Position numbers and translations under genes: made by a program. 10,464 bases of DNA from an uncultured Centipeda sp. (GTDB lineage Bacteria > Bacillota > Negativicutes > Selenomonadales > Selenomonadaceae): assembly GCA_937925565.1 (NCBI GenBank), contig CALALM010000527.1, positions 1 to 10,464 of the forward strand. The letters are read 5' to 3'. The notes below the pieces were generated by a model. The model did no database searches, had not been told where the DNA came from, and worked only from the letters and a program-made list of their open reading frames with translations. Of the stretch, positions 7,675-10,464 are shown in pieces. Within the stretch, counting starts at the first letter, position 1, and every line of letters starts with the position of its first letter.

Positions 7675-8046
7675 ATGAATGTCAAAAACTATCTTGTGAA
7701 ATTTGACGCAAATGGAAATCGCGGGGCGACGATCCCCATTGATGGCACGATATCTGACGACGAGATTAAGTCCTACGAGTCGCAGGGATATGTCATCATC
7801 AGTGCTGAGGACTGGGGATATTATGTTGGTGCACACGGCACAGGCGACAACGGCACGGGCTACGTCCGCGACCCAAAGACAGGAAAGCCCGTCTCCGCTC
7901 CTCCGGCTCCACCTGTGGAGGCAACAGAAGAGCCAACGGCAAACGTACCCGAAACAGAGCTTGCCGTCATGGAGGGTATGGTTGACATGCAGGGCCGCAT
8001 CGCGGTGATTGAAGCAGAGCTTGCAAAGCTCAAAGGAGGGAAATAA
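7675..8046 (+). CDS. Tail-end protein of unknown role (XkdW-like position)
   Basis: The protein has 123 residues, with no membrane segment. The N-terminal half (MNVKNYLVKFDANGNR, then GYVIISAEDWGYYVG and GDNGTGYVRDPKTGKPVSAP) resembles a small protein common after fibre genes in Firmicutes phages, in the position of XkdW of the PBSX group. The middle is a Pro/Ala/Glu-rich linker and the end is a helix (MVDMQGRIAVIEAELAKLKG) that could form a coiled coil. It may act in fibre assembly or attachment; this rests on position only. AAGGAGG overlaps the stop of the upstream gene, 7 bases before the ATG. Confidence 0.7.
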   Translation: MNVKNYLVKFDANGNRGATIPIDGTISDDEIKSYESQGYVIISAEDWGYYVGAHGTGDNGTGYVRDPKTGKPVSAPPAPPVEATEEPTANVPETELAVMEGMVDMQGRIAVIEAELAKLKGGK

Positions 8047-8048
8047 CA

Positions 8049-8213
8049 ATGGCAGCAACAATCTACAGCTACATCGTCGTCGCTTATGGCATCCTTGTGC
8101 AGGGCGGGAAATTTGCACTGTCCCCGGAGGACAATCCGAAGAACCTGCGTGTTGTACCGGAGACGTATCGTGAGAAAGTCGCCGAGTGGATCGTTGAGCA
8201 CGCCGCAGGATGA
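8049..8213 (+). CDS. 54-residue phage protein (XkdX position, CD1375-like)
   Basis: This short ORF has AAAGGAGGG 8 bases before its ATG, and its start lies 2 bases after the preceding stop. The product begins MAATIYSYIVVAYGILVQGG and continues to NLRVVPETYREKVAEWIVEH. The Tyr-rich start and the VPExYREKV helix resemble the roughly 50-residue CD1375/XkdX-like proteins found at the end of the tail operon in Firmicutes phages. Their role is unknown. The mildly hydrophobic N terminus is too short and polar for a clear membrane anchor. Reality of the gene is well supported by the ribosome binding site and packing; the family name is tentative. Confidence 0.75.
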   Translation: MAATIYSYIVVAYGILVQGGKFALSPEDNPKNLRVVPETYREKVAEWIVEHAAG

Positions 8214-8219
8214 TGAGAA

Positions 8220-8262
8220 GCGCAGAAAAAGCCGTCATGGTGTATGGCGGCTTTTTCTGTGC
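8220..8262 (+). terminator. Strong terminator closing the tail operon, probably bidirectional
   Basis: A 19-base-pair hairpin (two G-U pairs) has arms 8220-8238 and 8244-8262 and loop GGTGT. The inner GC-rich stem (GCCGTCAT with ATGGCGGC) is followed by TTTTT and preceded by AAAAA, so it can terminate transcripts from either side. It begins 7 bases after the stop of the small protein. Confidence 0.88.
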
Positions 8263-8288
8263 ACGGAAAGGGCTAAGATGGTTCGCTA

Positions 8289-8317
8289 TTTACAATTTGC
8301 GCAAAAGGCAATAGAAT
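8289..8317 (+). promoter_or_regulatory. Sigma70-type promoter of the accessory cassette
   Basis: A -35 box TTTACA (8289-8294) and a -10 box TAGAAT (8312-8317) are separated by exactly 17 bases. Transcription would start near 8324, leaving a leader of about 20 bases with AAGGGGG before the ATG at 8347. It lies just after the tail terminator and drives only the cassette genes, so host-polymerase expression in the lysogen is expected. Confidence 0.72.
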
Positions 8318-8346
8318 ATATCCAAAAAAAACTAAGGGGGAGACCG

Positions 8347-8649
8347 ATGGATAATCTAATGCCTGAAAATGATGGCCCAAAACTGTCGGAGGAGGTAAAA
8401 AATCAAATACGTAGTGCGCTTGAACAACGTGGTGCGCTAAACCCGTGCCCTCGTTGTGGGAACAGGGGGTTTGTCTTGGCAGACGGAATACTAGCCTCTC
8501 CAATTCAAGAAAATCTGGAGGAGTTCGTTCTTGGCAGCAGCATTCCCTCAGCCGTTGTCATATGCAATCACTGTGGCTATATGAGTCTTCATGCGCTCGG
8601 CGTGTTGGGGTTGATGGATCTTGTGCGCGGAGACGATCAGAGTGAGTGA
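8347..8649 (+). CDS. Small zinc-ribbon protein of an accessory cassette, function unknown
   Basis: The protein has 100 residues. A helical N terminus (PKLSEEVKNQIRSALEQRG) precedes a split four-cysteine site: CPRC (Cys34, Cys37) and CNHC (Cys73, Cys76), 35 residues apart, which should bind one zinc. Between them are GFVLADGILASPIQENLEEF and a GSSIPSAVVIC strand; after the second pair comes GYMSLHALGVLGLMDL. The spacing is far from that of P2 Ogr-type activators. ATG 8347 is chosen because the promoter's predicted transcript starts just upstream and AAGGGGG is well placed; an in-frame ATG at 8278 with GGAAAGGG would add 23 residues but lies before the promoter. It overlaps the next gene by 8 bases. 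I do not recognise a named function. Confidence 0.8.
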   Translation: MDNLMPENDGPKLSEEVKNQIRSALEQRGALNPCPRCGNRGFVLADGILASPIQENLEEFVLGSSIPSAVVICNHCGYMSLHALGVLGLMDLVRGDDQSE

Positions 8650-9070
8650 GCAAGATGCAAAAGAGAGTTTACAGCTCACGCATACGGTACGCGGAGAATT
8701 TTTGCACGAGTCCGTAGAAGTTGAGTATATAAACAATACAGGGCAGACGTTTCTCACAATCTCATCAGATCGGCTGGAGTTACGTGCACGTGATTTTTCG
8801 GAGAATATCAAAAAACGCACTGCGTGGGTTGGAAGCCTCGGGCTTGCGGTTTCTACATTCACGACATTGATGACGACGACCTTTCATAACGTCATGGGAT
8901 TCAGTGCAGAGGTGATTCGCTCCTGCTTTTTGTTGATTTGCATACTCAGTGTTTGCCATAGCGTGTATAAACTTGGCGGAGTTGTTATAAAAAAGGAAGA
9001 TCAAGCATACACACCAAAAGAATTTGTGGAGTTGTGTAAGAAACGATCACAACCCGAAAAGAAAAAGTAA
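8642..9070 (+). CDS. Accessory membrane protein with two predicted membrane segments, function unknown
   Basis: The protein has 142 residues from GTG 8642, behind GGAGA with 8-base spacing; an in-frame TTG at 8621 is a weaker alternative. The GTG lies inside the upstream gene, so translation is probably coupled. A soluble N-terminal domain of about 60 residues with strand-like segments (ESVEVEYINN, QTFLTISSDRLELRA) is followed by two hydrophobic segments, about residues 62-80 (WVGSLGLAVSTFTTLMTTT) and 91-109 (VIRSCFLLICILSVCHSVY). A basic C-terminal tail (ELCKKRSQPEKKK) follows. By the positive-inside rule both ends are probably cytoplasmic, since KKR also precedes the first segment. It is not a holin of the usual kind and the real holin is downstream. 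Superinfection exclusion or defence is conceivable but unproven. Confidence 0.75.
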   Translation: MSEQDAKESLQLTHTVRGEFLHESVEVEYINNTGQTFLTISSDRLELRARDFSENIKKRTAWVGSLGLAVSTFTTLMTTTFHNVMGFSAEVIRSCFLLICILSVCHSVYKLGGVVIKKEDQAYTPKEFVELCKKRSQPEKKK

Positions 9071-9075
9071 AAATC

Positions 9076-9108
9076 AAGCTACACGATGAAAGTCGCTGTA
9101 GCTTTTTT
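9076..9108 (+). terminator. Rho-independent terminator ending the accessory cassette
   Basis: AAGCTACA (9076-9083) pairs perfectly with TGTAGCTT (9097-9104), with a smaller CGA/TCG stem inside and loop TGAAAG. Six T residues follow the GC part (9103-9108). It begins 5 bases after the membrane protein stop. Confidence 0.85.
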
Positions 9109-9118
9109 ATTTCTAATC

Positions 9119-9127
9119 AAAGGAGGT
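9119..9127 (+). promoter_or_regulatory. Strong ribosome binding site deciding the TTG start of the holin
   Basis: AAAGGAGGT is a near-complete Shine-Dalgarno sequence, 7 bases before TTG 9135. Pairing a very strong site with a weak start codon suggests tuned holin translation. Confidence 0.75.
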
Positions 9128-9134
9128 ACAAATA

Positions 9135-9593
9135 TTGACGGATGTAACGATATTCCTGCGCGGGCTCATTCCGACGCAGGTGCAGATCGAATGGGGGGCG
9201 ATTGTGTCTGTGGTAGGGTCGATATGCTCGTATAGCCTCGGCTGGAACGGGATCCTAGAGGCGCTTGTCTTTGCGATGGTGATAGACTACATATCCGGCC
9301 TCCTGGCCGCGTACATCAACCCGCGCATGAAACTTGATAGCCGCAAGGGATTTCGAGGGATTGCCAAAAAGATCATGATCCTGCTCCTCGTATCACTTGC
9401 GCATTTTGTCGACCAGGCGACAAGTCAGACGGTCGTGCAGACCGTCGCTATTTGGTTTTTCCTGGGCAACGAGGGGCTATCAATCCTAGAAAATGCGGCA
9501 AATGCAGGGCTTCCGGTGCCGCAGAAACTCAGGGAGACACTTGAGCAGCTGAAAAACGAGAAGAATGAGAAGAAGGAAGAAACGAACAAATGA
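9135..9593 (+). CDS. Phage holin (Phage_holin_4 / TcdE-like)
   Basis: The protein has 152 residues from a TTG start. Holins form holes in the inner membrane at a set time and release the endolysin. Hydrophobic segments lie at about residues 22-38 (AIVSVVGSICSYSLGW), 42-60 (LEALVFAMVIDYISGLLAAY), 79-95 (IMILLLVSLAHFVDQA) and 100-112 (VVQTVAIWFFLGN). The family signatures are DYISGLLAA, the SRKGFRGIAKK loop and NEGLSILENAANAGLPVPQK. The C terminus is highly charged (KNEKNEKKEETNK), the usual regulatory tail. The endolysin ATG overlaps its stop by 4 bases. This holin class is typical of Firmicutes phages and of toxin release in Clostridioides (TcdE). Confidence 0.92.
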   Translation: MTDVTIFLRGLIPTQVQIEWGAIVSVVGSICSYSLGWNGILEALVFAMVIDYISGLLAAYINPRMKLDSRKGFRGIAKKIMILLLVSLAHFVDQATSQTVVQTVAIWFFLGNEGLSILENAANAGLPVPQKLRETLEQLKNEKNEKKEETNK

Positions 9594-10114
9594 AAGTATT
9601 TTTGAATCCGGGGCACGCCCCGAACGGTAATCCGGACCCCGGCGCCTGCGGGTGCGGGCTCAGAGAGTGTGACGTGGCAAAGAGTGTCGCCGACCTCGTA
9701 GCGCACTACCTTACGGCGGCAGGTGTCACCGTAGTCGGCAACATGCAGAGTGATGATCTTTTGGATATCACAGAAACCGCAAATGCAAGTGGAGCAGACA
9801 TCTTTGTAAGCATCCACTGCAACGCATTTAACGGCAGTGCGCAGGGGACAGAGGTTGAGGTACATCCGGGCAGCCGTGCGGGAAGAGCACTCGGCGGATG
9901 CATCCAGCGCCAGATTGTGGATAGCCTCGGCACCGCAGACAGAGGCCTCAAAGATCGTCCTGATCTCTGGGTAATCAAGCGCACGGATATGCCCGCCGTC
10001 CTTGTGGAGCTCGCCTTTATCGACCATGCGGGAGACGCTGGACTCCTGCGTGACAGGCAGGATGACTTCGCCCGCGCCATTGCGCGCGGCGTGACGGACT
10101 ATGCAACACGGTGA
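9590..10114 (+). CDS. Endolysin, N-acetylmuramoyl-L-alanine amidase (Amidase_3)
   Basis: The protein has 174 residues. It is a zinc amidase that cuts the bond between muramic acid and the stem peptide. All family landmarks are present: NPGH (His9), LRECDVA (Glu26) and VSIHCNA (His76) for zinc, and VELAFIDH (Glu140) as catalytic glutamate. No signal peptide or wall-binding domain is seen: the catalytic domain fills the whole length, as in many phages of outer-membrane hosts. Export therefore depends on the holin just upstream, with which it overlaps by ATGA. Five cysteines (20, 22, 27, 77, 104) are more than usual, three of them near the zinc site. Confidence 0.95.
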   Translation: MKVFLNPGHAPNGNPDPGACGCGLRECDVAKSVADLVAHYLTAAGVTVVGNMQSDDLLDITETANASGADIFVSIHCNAFNGSAQGTEVEVHPGSRAGRALGGCIQRQIVDSLGTADRGLKDRPDLWVIKRTDMPAVLVELAFIDHAGDAGLLRDRQDDFARAIARGVTDYATR

Positions 10115-10127
10115 GGAGGCACGCCCA

Positions 10128-10464
10128 ATGATTGAGAGAGGCAAGCAGCTCGTCACAAAGCATAAAACAGCCCTGCTGGTGATCCTGTGCCTCCTGATCG
10201 TCGGCATTGCGTATGCCATTGGAAGGTACTCCGCATCTGATCAAGCGGCGGCAGAGAAGCCCGCCGTCATGACGCAAGAGCAGACGCAAGACAAGGCAGT
10301 GTTGCGGGCGCAGCTGGACATCTCGCGTGCCAATGCGGACGCACTCCAAAAACGTCTCACGGAGGTACAAGCGGGACAGCGTGCGCCGTCAACAACCTAC
10401 TACGTCACCGCTCCAACGGTCGAGCGAGCGGCGCAGGTGGTTGAGCGGCAGATCAGAGAGGACG
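10128..10464 (+). CDS. Probable inner-membrane spanin (Rz-like), 3' end outside window
   Basis: At least 112 residues are visible and the frame is open at the window end. GAGGAGG lies 8 bases before the ATG and overlaps the amidase stop. The N terminus is basic and short (MIERGKQLVTKHK), then one membrane segment at about residues 14-31 (TALLVILCLLIVGIAYAI), then a long polar, helical region rich in Ala, Gln, Arg and Glu (ATG-proximal part KAVLRAQLDISRANADALQK). That is the layout of an i-spanin: N terminus in the cytoplasm, coiled coil in the periplasm. Spanins fuse inner and outer membranes in the last lysis step. The position after holin and endolysin supports this. No overlapping lipoprotein partner is visible before the window ends. 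It could instead be another membrane-anchored lysis accessory. Confidence 0.6.
   Translation, partial: MIERGKQLVTKHKTALLVILCLLIVGIAYAIGRYSASDQAAAEKPAVMTQEQTQDKAVLRAQLDISRANADALQKRLTEVQAGQRAPSTTYYVTAPTVERAAQVVERQIRED

Noticed and set aside
7369..8238. Antisense open frame of 289 codons opposite the fibre tip and tail-end genes
   Set aside because: It crosses three packed sense genes and the terminator; its composition (Arg/Cys/Ser-rich) looks like a shadow.
8278..8346. Upstream ATG at 8278 as start of the zinc-ribbon gene
   Set aside because: It precedes and overlaps the promoter boxes, so the cassette transcript would not contain it; ATG 8347 has a suitable ribosome binding site.
8347..8649. 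Zinc-ribbon protein as a P2 Ogr/Delta-type late activator
   Set aside because: The cysteine pairs are 35 residues apart and there is no basic DNA-binding surface or Ogr-like sequence; it also sits in a separate cassette with a constitutive-looking promoter.
8642..9070. Membrane protein as a second holin or antiholin
   Set aside because: Its large soluble N-terminal domain, its own promoter and terminator, and a clear holin downstream make this unlikely, though it is not excluded.
1..10464. tRNA genes, CRISPR arrays, insertion sequences and attachment sites
   Set aside because: No cloverleaf, regularly spaced repeat array, transposase or integrase was seen in the window.

Overview
The window is the distal tail, host-recognition and lysis part of a contractile-tailed (P2-like, myovirus-type) prophage or phage; a phage-derived tail particle (tailocin) is not excluded. 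All genes lie on the + strand. Strong AGGAGG-type ribosome binding sites, several TTG/GTG starts and a Firmicutes-type holin point to a Firmicutes host. A putative spanin-like protein after the endolysin and a short endolysin with no wall-binding domain suggest the host has an outer membrane. Together with fairly high GC, this fits the Negativicutes (Selenomonas and relatives). That host assignment is inference; no host gene is visible.

Region 1 (1-6437) is a tightly packed tail operon: the C-terminal part of the tape measure protein, gpX, gpD (hub), gpV (short spike), a stand-alone PAAR tip protein, gpU, gpW/gp25, gpJ and gpI. Most genes overlap or lie within about 20 bases, so they are probably translationally coupled. 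Together they encode the tail-length ruler, hub, spike and baseplate wedge.

Region 2 (6452-8213) is the host-recognition end: a tail-collar fibre protein ending in a short repeat, a separate small fibre-tip protein with a gp53-like C-terminal domain, a small acidic tail-end protein, and a 54-residue protein that is easy to miss. A strong, probably bidirectional hairpin terminator (8220-8262) closes the operon.

Region 3 (8289-9108) is an accessory cassette built like a moron. It has a sigma70-type promoter (TTTACA, 17 bases, TAGAAT), a 100-residue zinc-ribbon protein, an overlapping gene for a protein with two membrane segments, and its own terminator. It is visibly richer in A+T than the tail genes and has no evident role in the virion. 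It is the best candidate here for an undescribed system, such as lysogenic conversion, superinfection exclusion or defence.

Region 4 (9135-10464) is the lysis module: a TcdE-like holin, an Amidase_3 endolysin with all its zinc and catalytic residues, and the start of a probable inner-membrane spanin cut by the window end. No clear promoter is seen for it, although two terminators separate it from the tail operon.
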